A DNA stretch of 64,000 bases from positions 62,001-126,000 of the IMG/VR virus record IMGVR_UViG_3300033064_003894; one strand, written 5' to 3'. A program made the translations under genes and the position numbers. The notes beneath the pieces were generated by a model. That model made no database searches, was not told the origin of the DNA, and saw nothing but the letters and a program-made list of their open reading frames with translations. Positions 41,206 to 50,396 of this stretch are shown one piece after another. Each line of letters begins with the position of its first letter. The stretch's first letter is position 1. This DNA is from a virus.

Positions 41206-41565
41206 CTACAAGGAGGATATGACTAATGCAGTACAATCGCTTACATGCTCATATCCAGAGATTCCTCCTTCTTCAACTATTAAGATAAACGAATTATCGG
41301 AAGCAATCTTTTTCAACGCCTTTTTATATGATTCAGTGGCTTCTTTCATAAGCTGCTGCCATCTAGCTGTCCCCTCGACAATACCTTCTTTCTTTATAGT
41401 TTTATATGCTGGTATTTCTTCATAGATATCCTTAGATCTTATTGTGCCAACCTTATGGGCTTTACTTGCATCAAATGAGGAGGCGTCTCCATATCTAATT
41501 TCAGCGCGATCTAAGGTTACTCCGTCTTGTGGAGAAATTAAGGCAAGTAGTAGTATAGGTATCAT
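41206..41565 (-). CDS. Small secreted protein with signal-like N-terminus
   Basis: 119 residues; MIPILLLALISPQDG is a short hydrophobic leader. The mature part has a long helix (ARWQQLMKEATESYKKALKK) then a beta end. The layout recalls small periplasmic chaperone-type proteins, but the identity is unproven. TAATAA lies 6 nt before the ATG. Confidence 0.45.
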   Translation of the reverse strand: MIPILLLALISPQDGVTLDRAEIRYGDASSFDASKAHKVGTIRSKDIYEEIPAYKTIKKEGIVEGTARWQQLMKEATESYKKALKKIASDNSFILIVEEGGISGYEHVSDCTALVISSL

Positions 41566-41578
41566 CTTGTATTATTAA

Positions 41579-41654
41579 TGGTGGAGACGATGGGACTCAA
41601 ACCCATAACTTCTACCTTGCAAAGATAGCACTCTATCAATTGAGTTACGTCCCC
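41579..41654 (-). tRNA. tRNA-Ala(TGC)
   Basis: Acceptor GGGGACG/CGTCTCC, D-arm ACTC/GAGT, anticodon loop TTTGCAA, T-arm ATGGG/CCCAT, CCA encoded. Confidence 0.9.
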
Positions 41655-41657
41655 AAG

Positions 41658-41735
41658 TGGTCTCCGCAGCAGGATTCGAACCTGCGGTCCTCTGCTACCC
41701 AAGAGCAGCGCTCTACCATGCTGAGCTATGCGGAG
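41658..41735 (-). tRNA. tRNA-Pro(TGG)
   Basis: Acceptor CTCCGCA/TGCGGAG, anticodon stem CTGCT/AGCAG with loop CTTGGGT, T-arm GCAGG/CCTGC, CCA encoded. Confidence 0.9.
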
Positions 41736-41742
41736 ATTAAAG

Positions 41743-41818
41743 TGGAGTGGCCGAAGAGACTCGAACTCTCGACATTCTCCTTGGAAGGGAGAAGCTCTAC
41801 CAACTGAGCTACGGCCAC
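41743..41818 (-). tRNA. tRNA-Gly(TCC)
   Basis: Acceptor GTGGCCG/CGGCCAC, anticodon stem TCTCC/GGAGA with loop CTTCCAA, T-arm GAGAG/CTCTT, CCA encoded. Confidence 0.9.
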
Positions 41819-41838
41819 ATTGCAATTATAGCATAAAC

Positions 41839-42453
41839 TTATTTATCATACTTCTTTTTTAATCTTTCTAGCGTTTCAAGATCTCTATTTCTAGCTCGCT
41901 CTTTTGCTAATTTAGAGCTCTTTTTATTATTCTCTATTTTCTTTCTGTTTGACTCTAATCGTTTCTCGAAATCTTCGTCCGATTCTTCCACTACTCCGCA
42001 GATAGTAACTACGGATTTAAAGGTCAAAAAGTCGTTTTCTTCATAATATTTGTTCCGCTCTAAGCTAGATCTAATAGTTATAGTCGGAGTTATACCCTCT
42101 TTCTCTAACATCTCGATAGTCTGTTTGAGTATTATTTTAACATTATCTTTTGTAGAGGAAGAGTAATATCTTGACAATAAAGTTAATGAAGTGACTTCCA
42201 TAGTCGAACAAAACGCTTCTTTTAAAAAACGACTAAAGGGTTTTTCGTTTATCAATAAATCCTTGCTTATCTCGACATCTTCTCCTTTAAATTCCTCATC
42301 AAGACGTGAATCTAGTATAGTATATACTGAAAAATATCTGACACGTCCCTTAGAATCAGTAGTTGAATCATCAATCCTTCTACTTAGATAGTGTCTAAAT
42401 TTTTTATTAAGCTCTTTACTGTCTTGCTTTTCCATTGGTCCTCTCTGTTGCAT
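41839..42453 (-). CDS. Unknown 204-aa protein with charged coil
   Basis: The N-terminal two thirds are beta/alpha, and the last 50 residues are a charged coiled coil (EKRLESNRKKIENNKK...). The layout resembles the 164-aa neighbour at 42642 (globular N-terminus, coiled tail), suggesting paralogy or a shared role. An in-frame ATG six codons later is a possible start. Confidence 0.5.
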   Translation of the reverse strand: MQQRGPMEKQDSKELNKKFRHYLSRRIDDSTTDSKGRVRYFSVYTILDSRLDEEFKGEDVEISKDLLINEKPFSRFLKEAFCSTMEVTSLTLLSRYYSSSTKDNVKIILKQTIEMLEKEGITPTITIRSSLERNKYYEENDFLTFKSVVTICGVVEESDEDFEKRLESNRKKIENNKKSSKLAKERARNRDLETLERLKKKYDK

Positions 42454-42463
42454 AATGGTTACA

Positions 42464-42649
42464 CTATCTTATATCTTCTTCTACTATGTAAAAATATATC
42501 TTACCGTCTTTTGTGAACACTGGAACTTCTTCTTCAGATTCCTGCCACATTTTAATATAATCTTCAGCCTTTCCCCTAGATAGGAATGATCGCATATAGT
42601 CATGTTTTCCAGGACTCTGCTCACTAAATACAACAAATATTTTAACCAT
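42464..42649 (-). CDS. Unknown 61-aa protein
   Basis: Small beta-alpha-beta protein (MVKIFVVFSEQSPGKHD to KIYFYIVEEDIR), overlapping the upstream gene by 8 bp. No motif recognised. Confidence 0.45.
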   Translation of the reverse strand: MVKIFVVFSEQSPGKHDYMRSFLSRGKAEDYIKMWQESEEEVPVFTKDGKIYFYIVEEDIR

Positions 42650-43136
42650 TTAGTCCTGACTTCAGCCTCTCAACTTCCTCAAGAGCGTCTTTTGATTGCT
42701 GAAGAAGGCGTTTGATTTTAGATTTATTATGCGACAAAAACAGGTTTTTCTTTTTAATCTCTATATCATTTTTTAACTGTTCTTCTTTTTCGGTCTCCTC
42801 ACGTTCTGCCTTCATTACAACACTAATACAGACTATGGGTTTGTAATCATAATCGAAAGAAACTTCAATGTGTAAATATGATGTAATATACGAATCCTTA
42901 TTCTCTACAGCAAAGGACTTAATCCTCTTATTGGCAATAAGGCATTCTCTGTCAGTACATTTGGTCCCAACCATTCTTGCATTACTTTTAAGAAATTCAG
43001 AAATCTTATCAAATAAGACCTCTTTACTGATTCCGCGATCATCCAGTGCAAAATCAAGTTCAGCGCCTGCGAGTGCATTATAAGGACTAAATTCTTTAAC
43101 AAGGTAGCTGTTAAACTTTATCACTTTATTTTTCAT
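42642..43136 (-). CDS. Unknown 164-aa protein with charged coil
   Basis: Globular N-terminus with two Cys (TKCTDRECLI) then a coiled C-terminus (KDALEEVERLKSG). The ATG overlaps the stop of the newly noted 50-aa gene. It is part of a run of small unknown genes downstream of recA. Confidence 0.5.
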   Translation of the reverse strand: MKNKVIKFNSYLVKEFSPYNALAGAELDFALDDRGISKEVLFDKISEFLKSNARMVGTKCTDRECLIANKRIKSFAVENKDSYITSYLHIEVSFDYDYKPIVCISVVMKAEREETEKEEQLKNDIEIKKKNLFLSHNKSKIKRLLQQSKDALEEVERLKSGLNG

Positions 43137-43285
43137 GCCTTTTCCACATACTTCTTTTCTAACATAGAGATCTTGGATGTTTTTGAAATAGAAAAGTCGA
43201 CTTCATAACTGAATACAAAAACCTGTAATATCCTTCTGATAGTCCCTCTAGAATCTTCATCATTGATTACGCATTCGTCTCGCAT
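43133..43285 (-). CDS. Unknown 50-aa protein
   Basis: Starts MRDECVINDEDSRGTIRRIL and ends MLEKKYVEKA. A strong ribosome site (AAGGAGAAAGAAG) precedes the ATG. The stop overlaps the next ATG (ATGA), and the start overlaps the end of the methyltransferase gene in another frame. The internal RGTIRRILQVFVFSYE resembles GRVRYFSVYTIL of the 204-aa neighbour. Confidence 0.5.
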   Translation of the reverse strand: MRDECVINDEDSRGTIRRILQVFVFSYEVDFSISKTSKISMLEKKYVEKA

Positions 43286-43901
43286 CTTCTTTCTCCTTCT
43301 CTGTTGTTTTTATTTTTTCAAGAGCCACAGACAAAGCGTCAACGGCTCTAGGAGTTCTTAGTAGTTGAGCCATATCAACACCGGTTGATTTTAGCTCTTC
43401 TCCATATTTCGATGCATGGCAATTTATTCCTCCTTGAAGTTTGAATCGATAATCAATCCACCCCATATACCAGAACCAGTCTGTGTAATACAAGAAGGAG
43501 TCCTCATTAAAAGCTCTCACGTGTGTAGGATCTCTCCACGCATTTATAGATAGATCATATGGGACAGTGATTTTCATAACTCCGCCAACTTTAAGCAAAG
43601 ACAGGCAATTAGTCATAGCCGTAACCAAATCTGGTATATGCTCAAGCACGTCTTCAGCAAGAATCTCTTCATAAAATCCAACGCCGAGAGTCCCCGCATA
43701 ATAATCCACTTTTTCATCACAGTTACCTATCATTTCGAAAAACTCTTTATAGACCAAATCTTCTATTGAGATATCCGCAACAAGATCAGGATTTGTTCCT
43801 TCATCTATATCTATATTTAAATATCCAGGTAGTTTACTTTTGCCGCTTCCAATGTTAATCTTATTTGGAGCGCCTTCTTTGCCGAGACGGATGTGGCTCA
43901 T
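43260..43901 (-). CDS. Class I SAM-dependent methyltransferase
   Basis: 213 residues with KINIGSGKSKLPGYLNIDI (SAM loop and acidic strand 2) and ILAEDVLEHIPD, SLLKVGGVMKITVPY, the usual motif II/III positions. The substrate is unknown. The C-terminal helix is charged. It directly follows recA. Confidence 0.8.
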   Translation of the reverse strand: MSHIRLGKEGAPNKINIGSGKSKLPGYLNIDIDEGTNPDLVADISIEDLVYKEFFEMIGNCDEKVDYYAGTLGVGFYEEILAEDVLEHIPDLVTAMTNCLSLLKVGGVMKITVPYDLSINAWRDPTHVRAFNEDSFLYYTDWFWYMGWIDYRFKLQGGINCHASKYGEELKSTGVDMAQLLRTPRAVDALSVALEKIKTTEKEKEDARRMRNQ

Positions 43902-44882
43902 TTATTTGACTACCAACGCGAGAGTTTTGTCGTAAATCTCTTTATACAAATCCTTATTGTCTTTAAGAAGCTGAATGGTTTTAGGTCTTCCCTGTCCAAG
44001 CTTTATTTCTTCTTCTCCTTTGATATAGTATATCCAAGCGCCTCTTATATCTATTACGCCTACAGAGCTTGCGTTATCTAAAAGATCCGACTCAACTGAA
44101 AAACCAGATGCGAAGTCGAGAATCGCCACAGTTTCAAGATATGGAGTAGACGTCTTATTCTTAATATTCTTTATTTTTACCTTAATTCCTACCGGAATTG
44201 CGTTTTCCAGAATTGTCTCAACCTTAGTAGTTTTGATTCTTACAGAAGAATAGAATCTAAGTGCTCTTCCTCCAGGAGTAACCTCGCTTGGACCGAACGG
44301 ATTCATTGTCTCCCTTACTTGATTTATAAAAATAACAGAAGCATTTGAGTCGCTAAGCTTTGGGACCATCTTTCTTATTATCTGACCCATTAGCCTAGCA
44401 GCTAGGCCCATATGGGCATCTCCAATATCTCCCTCAATCTCCGCTCGTGGGACCAATGACGGCACGCTATCAATGACGATAAGTCCTATATCCTTATGCC
44501 CAAGCATAGCTTCTGCGATCTCTCCTGCCTCCTCACCTGAGTGAGGCCTAGAAAAGACAAAGAGTGGATCGTCAATGGACAATCCAAAGGCATTAAGATA
44601 AGAGACGTTTAGCCCATGCTCTGCATCTATATAGCAAACATGTTCACCGGCCGATGTTACAGCTTTAGCGAACTGAAGAGCTAGACCTGTTTTTCCGCTA
44701 GATTCGTTTCCGAACAGTTCAATAATCTTTCTCTTCGGTAGTCCGTTGCCGCCAAAGATTTTATCTATAGAGATAAGCCCAGAAGAAACACGTTCACAGT
44801 CTTCTGTTGACCAGTCAAAGTGGTTTTTTCCATACTGCTTTTTAAGCTCTTCTATTGTTGCAGTTATAGGTTTGTCTTTCAT
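43902..44882 (-). CDS. recA: RecA recombinase
   Basis: 326 residues from ATG 44882; an in-frame GTG at 44900 is an alternative. ELFGNESSGKTGLAL (Walker A), CYIDAEHGLNVSYL, LIVIDSVPSLVPRAEIEG (Walker B) and GDAHMGLAARLMGQ are standard RecA segments, with VIFINQVRETMNPFG before the DNA-binding loop. It promotes strand exchange and would serve phage recombination and repair with the RusA-like nuclease and ligase. Confidence 0.95.
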   Translation of the reverse strand: MKDKPITATIEELKKQYGKNHFDWSTEDCERVSSGLISIDKIFGGNGLPKRKIIELFGNESSGKTGLALQFAKAVTSAGEHVCYIDAEHGLNVSYLNAFGLSIDDPLFVFSRPHSGEEAGEIAEAMLGHKDIGLIVIDSVPSLVPRAEIEGDIGDAHMGLAARLMGQIIRKMVPKLSDSNASVIFINQVRETMNPFGPSEVTPGGRALRFYSSVRIKTTKVETILENAIPVGIKVKIKNIKNKTSTPYLETVAILDFASGFSVESDLLDNASSVGVIDIRGAWIYYIKGEEEIKLGQGRPKTIQLLKDNKDLYKEIYDKTLALVVK

Positions 44883-44919
44883 TGACCTTAAAGTGTACAC
44901 ATGCAGAGATATTAAAACA

Positions 44920-44954
44920 ACAAAAAAAAAGTCACAAGTGGGGTTCTTGTGACT
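44920..44954 (-). terminator. Rho-independent terminator
   Basis: AAGTCACAAG and CTTGTGACTT form a 10-bp stem with a 6-nt loop followed by nine T on the minus strand. It ends the 283-aa gene just upstream. Confidence 0.9.
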
Positions 44955-44969
44955 TGTCGCTCAGGCGAC

Positions 44970-45821
44970 TTAGATTCTGTCTAGAACCTTCTTAATCAAT
45001 TCAGGATTGGTAAGATTGGTCTTAGGCTGAGGGAGCTCTTTGAGACCATCGAAACCAGTTATCCCGTAATGTATGTGATCACACCCGTTGCCGTCTGTTC
45101 CGAAGCACGTACTCTTGTCCTTTCCAGCGGAAAGAACATTGAACAGGATGCTGTTGTTGATTGGAGAGAAAGGGGCGTCAACACTCTTTTTCACTGCATC
45201 GAGAATCATGTCGTACATCTCACCCTTGTCAGTGTACTTAGAACTCCTTATGATCCTCCTTGCGAACTTGGGGATAGAACGCTTGGAGACGTACGTCTTG
45301 AAAGCGAACTCGCCCTCAATTGCCCAATCTGGCCCATCAACATTGTCGGATTTACGACATATGAAGTGACAGATGACAATTTCTTCGTTTGTCCTCGCCC
45401 AAAGGGAACATCTTTTTCCCTCTGTTCTGAGAAGAGTTTCATGATTAGGAGATGACCCAATAATCGGATCTCCCCTCATGTCGCAGACAACGTAAGTTTT
45501 GGTTGAATCAACGTCAACCTCTTGCGCTTCGGGGACGCGAATCGCAAGACTAACTCCTTGAACATGTTCGAAGAAAGAGCAGACCTCGTCTCTCGAAAAG
45601 ACAGGATCTCCTCCATAGCCCCTCGCTGGCCCAAAGATTTTCTTTGCCTCGATGCTAAGCAGACTGTCGCGTTTCAGCTTCTTCCCGAGCCTGACGAAGG
45701 ACGGGAACGACCCCTCAAGCTCTTCTGCTGAATCCCTAGGGAACTGAAGCTCAACAACTGGTATTTTGTATAAGACGTTTTCTGAATGCGCAGGGGAATC
45801 AAGATGATGTTTCTTAACCAT
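44970..45821 (-). CDS. Unknown 283-aa protein, independent unit
   Basis: The sequence is clearly more GC-rich than the surrounding AT-rich genes. There is no membrane segment. Several Cys and His (CHFICRKSD, CFGTDGNGCDHIHYG) could bind zinc. It has its own GGTATAAAT promoter and a strong terminator, like the small membrane genes. No family recognised. The composition suggests recent acquisition. Confidence 0.65.
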   Translation of the reverse strand: MVKKHHLDSPAHSENVLYKIPVVELQFPRDSAEELEGSFPSFVRLGKKLKRDSLLSIEAKKIFGPARGYGGDPVFSRDEVCSFFEHVQGVSLAIRVPEAQEVDVDSTKTYVVCDMRGDPIIGSSPNHETLLRTEGKRCSLWARTNEEIVICHFICRKSDNVDGPDWAIEGEFAFKTYVSKRSIPKFARRIIRSSKYTDKGEMYDMILDAVKKSVDAPFSPINNSILFNVLSAGKDKSTCFGTDGNGCDHIHYGITGFDGLKELPQPKTNLTNPELIKKVLDRI

Positions 45822-45867
45822 TAGCCCAATGTTTTACAGATAGAGCGAAATTACTCCTTCTGTAAAG

Positions 45868-45876
45868 ATTTATACC
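45868..45876 (-). promoter_or_regulatory. Promoter box GGTATAAAT
   Basis: Third occurrence of this box, upstream of the 283-aa gene, with a leader of about 50 nt. AAGGAG lies in the leader about 30 nt from the ATG. Confidence 0.45.
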
Positions 45877-45922
45877 TTTTTTTACATAAAAATTAGTTGT
45901 TTGTTATATTTGGCATTCATGA

Positions 45923-45928
45923 TAAAAT
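45923..45928 (+). promoter_or_regulatory. -10 box TAAAAT of the structural operon
   Basis: GATAAAAT ends 7 nt before ATG 45936. It starts the head and tail operon and supports choosing ATG 45936 over 45897. Confidence 0.4.
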
Positions 45929-45935
45929 AAATGCG

Positions 45936-46760
45936 ATGTCATCTTCGTTTATTGCCGTATCGGCCGATGGTATTGTAAACTCTTTTCTGAGAGATCAAGG
46001 TTCATTATATGACCTTACAAGATCAGCCGCATTAGAGAACAGCCTTACACCAGATGAAATAGAACACCTTTCACAGGCTGTGAACAGAGAGGCTCAAGTC
46101 AGAATTTATGCAGAGAAAGGACCTTCTGGAGTATATGACTTTGAATTGGTTAAGGCCGCAGACGTTGTTAAGTCTCTCAATGAAGAGTACCCAGACGCAT
46201 TCTTTGTAAAGACCGCCAGCAAGCCAGACAACGGAGTATATGGAGAGGTCAAGTTCGTTGGAGAGACTGAAAGTGTCTTTGCATATGAAAAAGAGAAATA
46301 TTTGAGAATCGGACTTTCTAGGCTTAAAAACGTTGAAGAGGATTATCAGTTTGAGATTAACAAGATTGCTGGTGAAGTTGAAGACCTGTATCTTAAGATT
46401 AAGTCTCAAGTAAAGAATGCTCTGATTGACGACCCAAAGGGGTGCTCTGATTTGCTTAAGCAGGCTAATGAGATGGTGGGAGACGAGGGTGTTGAAATAA
46501 TTTCTATGATAATTAAAGAGATTTCAGAATCAGACCCATACTTTAGCGCGATGCTCCCATCATCTATGATAGTAGACGGGAATCCTCTTGAATATGACAG
46601 GCTGGAAGGATCAGACGGTATTGTAAAGGGTCTTAATACTTTAGTAAGGCAGCATGATGGATTTGACTATCAGGGCGGCAACTTAATGAAAATACGAGAG
46701 CATATTAGGTATGTAGAAGAGGAGATTATAAGCGATATGAGTCAGGAGAAAATTGTTTGA
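45936..46760 (+). CDS. Probable virion protein, 274 aa
   Basis: Starts MSSSFIAVSADG after the TAAAAT box. Mostly helical and acidic, with no motif recognised. As first gene of the head operon, before small membrane-type genes and the protease, it may be a portal-associated or internal head protein. Confidence 0.5.
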   Translation: MSSSFIAVSADGIVNSFLRDQGSLYDLTRSAALENSLTPDEIEHLSQAVNREAQVRIYAEKGPSGVYDFELVKAADVVKSLNEEYPDAFFVKTASKPDNGVYGEVKFVGETESVFAYEKEKYLRIGLSRLKNVEEDYQFEINKIAGEVEDLYLKIKSQVKNALIDDPKGCSDLLKQANEMVGDEGVEIISMIIKEISESDPYFSAMLPSSMIVDGNPLEYDRLEGSDGIVKGLNTLVRQHDGFDYQGGNLMKIREHIRYVEEEIISDMSQEKIV

Positions 46761-47050
46761 GTAGATCGGCATTGATTAGAGATGCGATGCATAAGTCTGC
46801 GTCTTGTCAAATGATAAAGATGGGGCTAGATCCTGCGGCAATGCCAAAGCCTGTACCTGTAGGAACAAAGATAGTTAGAGATACTCTAAAGATGGGATGG
46901 GGTGGTGTGAAAGGAATAGGAAAAGCTCTACCAGGTTTTGGTAAGGCTTCACTCAAGGGATTTATGTCGCCGGTATGGGCTCCAATAGCATCAGGAGCCT
47001 TTACGCTTGGGAAAGGAGTTTTGGGCGCAAAGAGAACAAAGTATTACTAA
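46757..47050 (+). CDS. Small Gly-rich virion-type protein
   Basis: 97 residues from a TTG overlapping the upstream stop (TTGA). Gly/Lys-rich (GWGGVKGIGKALPGFGKA), similar in flavour to the protein at 22106. Possibly a minor head protein or membrane-active peptide. Confidence 0.5.
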   Translation: MSRSALIRDAMHKSASCQMIKMGLDPAAMPKPVPVGTKIVRDTLKMGWGGVKGIGKALPGFGKASLKGFMSPVWAPIASGAFTLGKGVLGAKRTKYY

Positions 47051-47051
47051 A

Positions 47052-47549
47052 ATGAATAAAACTGCAATACAACTTCGTAAGATACTGCATGAGGTGGCCC
47101 CAGCAATCGGCATACTTGGTACGGCAGCCCTAGTGTTTGATGGAATAGTTAGGCCAATGATAGATAAAAATAAGATGCGTGCAGAGCACTCATCTGCACT
47201 GAACATGATTAAGAAGAGCTATCCAGAGGAGAAGCATGAATTTGTTGATGCTGTTTTTGATATGATATCGAGGGCTACTCCAACTATTGCTGGTAATTAT
47301 TTGATAGCCAAGACGCTTGTTGACCAACAAATGTCTCATATGGAGGCAATCTCTGGGTCTCACCCTGCTGGCGCCCAAATAAGCATACCCACGATATCTG
47401 AGGCGATAAACATGGAGAAGAGTACTGTTCAGAGTAACAGCTCATTAAGGCCAAGACCTGAGGGTATTGCAAAGAACATTCTTAGCTTAGCTATGCTTGG
47501 CAAGACGGTTGGTGGAGATGAATTCTTTGGAGGAAGGCAGGGCATTTAA
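47052..47549 (+). CDS. Probable virion protein, 165 aa
   Basis: Starts at ATG 47052, one base past the previous stop. A hydrophobic segment at about 15-30 (VAPAIGILGTAALVF) is followed by a helical soluble part. Possibly a minor head protein. No family recognised. Confidence 0.5.
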   Translation: MNKTAIQLRKILHEVAPAIGILGTAALVFDGIVRPMIDKNKMRAEHSSALNMIKKSYPEEKHEFVDAVFDMISRATPTIAGNYLIAKTLVDQQMSHMEAISGSHPAGAQISIPTISEAINMEKSTVQSNSSLRPRPEGIAKNILSLAMLGKTVGGDEFFGGRQGI

Positions 47550-47597
47550 AGAAAACACACATTAGTCCTCCATGTACCATACGATCATTTGTTACTA

Positions 47598-48998
47598 ATG
47601 GAAAATAGAAGATTAACTGCATCATCATCATCAGGCAATGTGCCTGGTCAGGTGAAGATGTTCCTTGACAACATCAAGTCTGACGACAAGAGTGTTTATC
47701 TGTACATCCCAGCTGTAGCTGCAGGAGAATATTACGGACCCAACACATGGGGGGACTATTTTCCAGAAGAATCTTTAAAGAAGCATTACAAGTCATTTTA
47801 TAACGCAAAAGTATACAGGGGACATAAGAACTCAGACCCAAAGAAGTCAATAGGAGATGTAGTTCTTTCTGTGTATAACGACAGCAGGCATAGAATAGAG
47901 CTTGTTGTTAAAGTGTTTAGGGATATAGCGAAAGACGTTGCAGACGCGGCAGATGTTGGCAAGCCGGTCGGATTTTCTATGGGATGCCGAGTTCCTTACG
48001 AGGTATGCTCGCACTGTAAGGGAAAGTTTTATAAAACATCTGATAGGTGCTCACATTTAAGAGACCATATGAACAAACACCTTGATGGGAAACTTGTTTA
48101 TGCTGTTAACGAGCATCCGGACTTTTTCGATATATCGGAAACTCCAAAGCCTGCAGATAATACTATATGGCTAATAAAAAAGGTTGCTTCGTTAGAGTCA
48201 GGTGAAGAGGCGTCAGACGAGGACATTTCTCTGTCTCTAAGTGATCTTGCAGAGTTAGACATTTTGTCTCAGAGTATTAATAAAGAAGATATTGTTGCTA
48301 TGTCTAGATACGGGTTAGAGGACTTTGTTAAGTCCGCCAGCAGCCTTGGACTGTACGTAAAGCCAGAAGAATTTCAGTATGTGTTTCTATCCTCTGCAGG
48401 AAGGTCTGGTCTTGCGGATACACTTTATGATTCAGGAGTAACATTTTGCGACTACAATACTCCTCTAATGAAAGTGGCGGACGGCCTATATGACATGCTT
48501 ACGTCTAAAAACAAGCCAGAGGAGCATAGATTAAAATCGCGAGACATTCTTAAAGGGTACAACGGGAGGTTCATGCGCCCGGTGTTTGATAGAAAGACTG
48601 GCGAAGGTAGCATTAAATCTAACGATGCCGTCAACAATATTATGGGAGATATATCTAGTGCATATCTGGCATACAGAGGGAGTGAGACGTCGAAGGACCC
48701 AACATCTGAGGCAAACCAAGCATCTAACAATATTTTTAAATCTTCAAGCGCATCTTCTATCGCTATACCGGTTGCTGCAGGAATAGGTGCCAGCTACTTT
48801 GCTTCCGCAGACGCATGGAGGAGAGTTCGTCAAGGCAAGCCGGTGCCTGCGGTTGAAAAATTTATTGCTCAGAATCCAGCAATATCATCTCTTGTTATCG
48901 GCGGCGCGACCTGGAAAATCAACAAAAGGTTGTCTTCTGGTCTGTTTAAAAAGAAGCCGATAACCACAGCATCTGGAGCTCCAGCGGCTGCAAAGTAA
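47598..48998 (+). CDS. Prohead maturation protease (head morphogenesis)
   Basis: 466 residues from ATG 47598. The first 200 hold YGPNTWGDYFPEESLKKHY, VYRGHKNSDPKKSIGDVV and KPVGFSMGCRVPYEVCSHC, a layout I recognise from large-phage prohead proteases, with a Ser/His-type active site and a zinc-like CSHCKG...CSHL insert. The C-terminal third (Ala/Ser-rich, hydrophobic) may be a scaffold-linked segment. It lies just before the scaffold and capsid genes. Confidence 0.7.
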   Translation: MENRRLTASSSSGNVPGQVKMFLDNIKSDDKSVYLYIPAVAAGEYYGPNTWGDYFPEESLKKHYKSFYNAKVYRGHKNSDPKKSIGDVVLSVYNDSRHRIELVVKVFRDIAKDVADAADVGKPVGFSMGCRVPYEVCSHCKGKFYKTSDRCSHLRDHMNKHLDGKLVYAVNEHPDFFDISETPKPADNTIWLIKKVASLESGEEASDEDISLSLSDLAELDILSQSINKEDIVAMSRYGLEDFVKSASSLGLYVKPEEFQYVFLSSAGRSGLADTLYDSGVTFCDYNTPLMKVADGLYDMLTSKNKPEEHRLKSRDILKGYNGRFMRPVFDRKTGEGSIKSNDAVNNIMGDISSAYLAYRGSETSKDPTSEANQASNNIFKSSSASSIAIPVAAGIGASYFASADAWRRVRQGKPVPAVEKFIAQNPAISSLVIGGATWKINKRLSSGLFKKKPITTASGAPAAAK

Positions 48999-49090
48999 CA
49001 TATATTTGACGGATTAACTAAAAGCAAGACAATAACGTAATGAGGCAGGGTAGCTCCTTGTCTCATATTCGTACAACCATAAAAAATAAA

Positions 49091-49612
49091 ATGACATTCA
49101 ACATTGACAACTTTATGGCCGTAGTGAAACAAGTAAAAGAGCTAAAGAAGCAAGCTGAAGCTGCGCCAATTGAGGCGGCAGCGGACGCGAGGGGACAGGC
49201 GATTGCCCAACAGGCTGCAGCTTCGCAAGTTGCCGCAGCTGGTAATGAGCAAGTGCAGGTTGCCGAAATGCTTGGCGGTTCAATGGGAGAGCAGCAAGCT
49301 CTTGCGGACGGGCAGAAGGAACTGGCTGATGGACAGAACCTTTTGGCTCAAGCCGCGCAGGAAATGGCAGTTGAAACTGTTATTAACCAGCCAACCAATG
49401 CAGAGACACTGCAAGCCAAAGTAGCTTCTGAAGACCGTATCGCGACAATCTTGGCGGCAGTCAAAGACGAGCTTGGAAAGCATGCTTCGGAAGAAGATGC
49501 AGACGAGCTTTATAAGACTGCGGAAGAGGCTGTTCAGTATGGTCGCTTGATGGCTCTTGGGTTCCTCGACGGCGTCCAAGAAATCCTCAACACCGACGGT
49601 GAAGGGGAGTAA
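49091..49612 (+). CDS. Scaffold-like Ala/Gln-rich protein
   Basis: 173 residues from ATG 49091. Helical, Ala/Gln/Glu-rich (QAAASQVAAAGNEQVQVAE) and low in aromatics, typical of phage scaffolding or core proteins. Composition is more GC-rich than upstream genes. It lies between the protease and the capsid. Confidence 0.6.
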   Translation: MTFNIDNFMAVVKQVKELKKQAEAAPIEAAADARGQAIAQQAAASQVAAAGNEQVQVAEMLGGSMGEQQALADGQKELADGQNLLAQAAQEMAVETVINQPTNAETLQAKVASEDRIATILAAVKDELGKHASEEDADELYKTAEEAVQYGRLMALGFLDGVQEILNTDGEGE

Positions 49613-49617
49613 GCAGC

Positions 49618-49959
49618 ATGGCTGAAAGGCTAAACGAAATCCTAGTTAAACTAGGCCAAGACGACAGTGAGGAATCTTCGGCGCTTCTTGATAACATCAA
49701 CAAGCTTTCAGAAGAAAATCCTGAATTTTTTAAAGCTTATGTAAGTAAGCTAGAGAAAAGTGCCGAAGAGGCCGATATGGCTTATATGGCTGGGGCTCAG
49801 TTTGCTAATCAGCTATTAAAACTAGCTGCAGTACGGCAGGACACTGATGGCGTTCCGGATGAGTTAGTCGAGAAGACTGCCTCCCGGCACGGTGTATCTC
49901 AGGCGGCGCATTTGTTTGCAGAGTTTGGTTCAGCGATTCTACGTATGAAGGGTAATTAG
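49618..49959 (+). CDS. Unknown head protein, 113 aa
   Basis: Helical acidic protein with a good ribosome site (AAGGGGAGTAAG). It may be scaffold- or core-related, judging from its neighbours. No motif recognised. Confidence 0.5.
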   Translation: MAERLNEILVKLGQDDSEESSALLDNINKLSEENPEFFKAYVSKLEKSAEEADMAYMAGAQFANQLLKLAAVRQDTDGVPDELVEKTASRHGVSQAAHLFAEFGSAILRMKGN

Positions 49960-49970
49960 AAGTATTAGCT

Positions 49971-50375
49971 ATGGCTACTACGCATGATCTTACATCGATG
50001 TTGAAAGAAGCGCAAGAGCTATTGACCTCCACAGGGGGGACAATACAGCGACTTAGAAATTCATTGGTGCAGGAGCGTGCGGAGAAAACAGAGCTTATAT
50101 CTAAAATCGCCGCAATGTCACGCGAGTTTGAATTCCAAAAATTATTGGATGATATGATTGGCGAAGGCATCATAGGGTACGAATCAAAGAACGAAAAGCT
50201 AGAAGAAATGCTAAAGTCAGGATATGACCCGATTGTGTATCGGGAGGCTGTCAATATCGCTGCTGGTATGACTCAGCTTGGGAAGCTTAGCGACCAAGAA
50301 GAGTTAGAAAAAGATGCTGAGAACCCTTTAGATAGTGTTCTTATCAGCTTCATTCGAAACAAAAAACAATACTAA
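49971..50375 (+). CDS. Coiled-coil head protein, 134 aa
   Basis: A long helix (TIQRLRNSLVQERAEKTELI) then a shorter helical domain. It sits in the scaffold/capsid block, so a core or scaffold role is plausible. Confidence 0.5.
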   Translation: MATTHDLTSMLKEAQELLTSTGGTIQRLRNSLVQERAEKTELISKIAAMSREFEFQKLLDDMIGEGIIGYESKNEKLEEMLKSGYDPIVYREAVNIAAGMTQLGKLSDQEELEKDAENPLDSVLISFIRNKKQY

Positions 50376-50396
50376 TAAAAAAATAGGGAAACAATA

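Noticed and set aside
41562-41825. Open frame of 87 codons on the minus strand
   Set aside because: It runs through three tRNA genes; the frame is open by chance.
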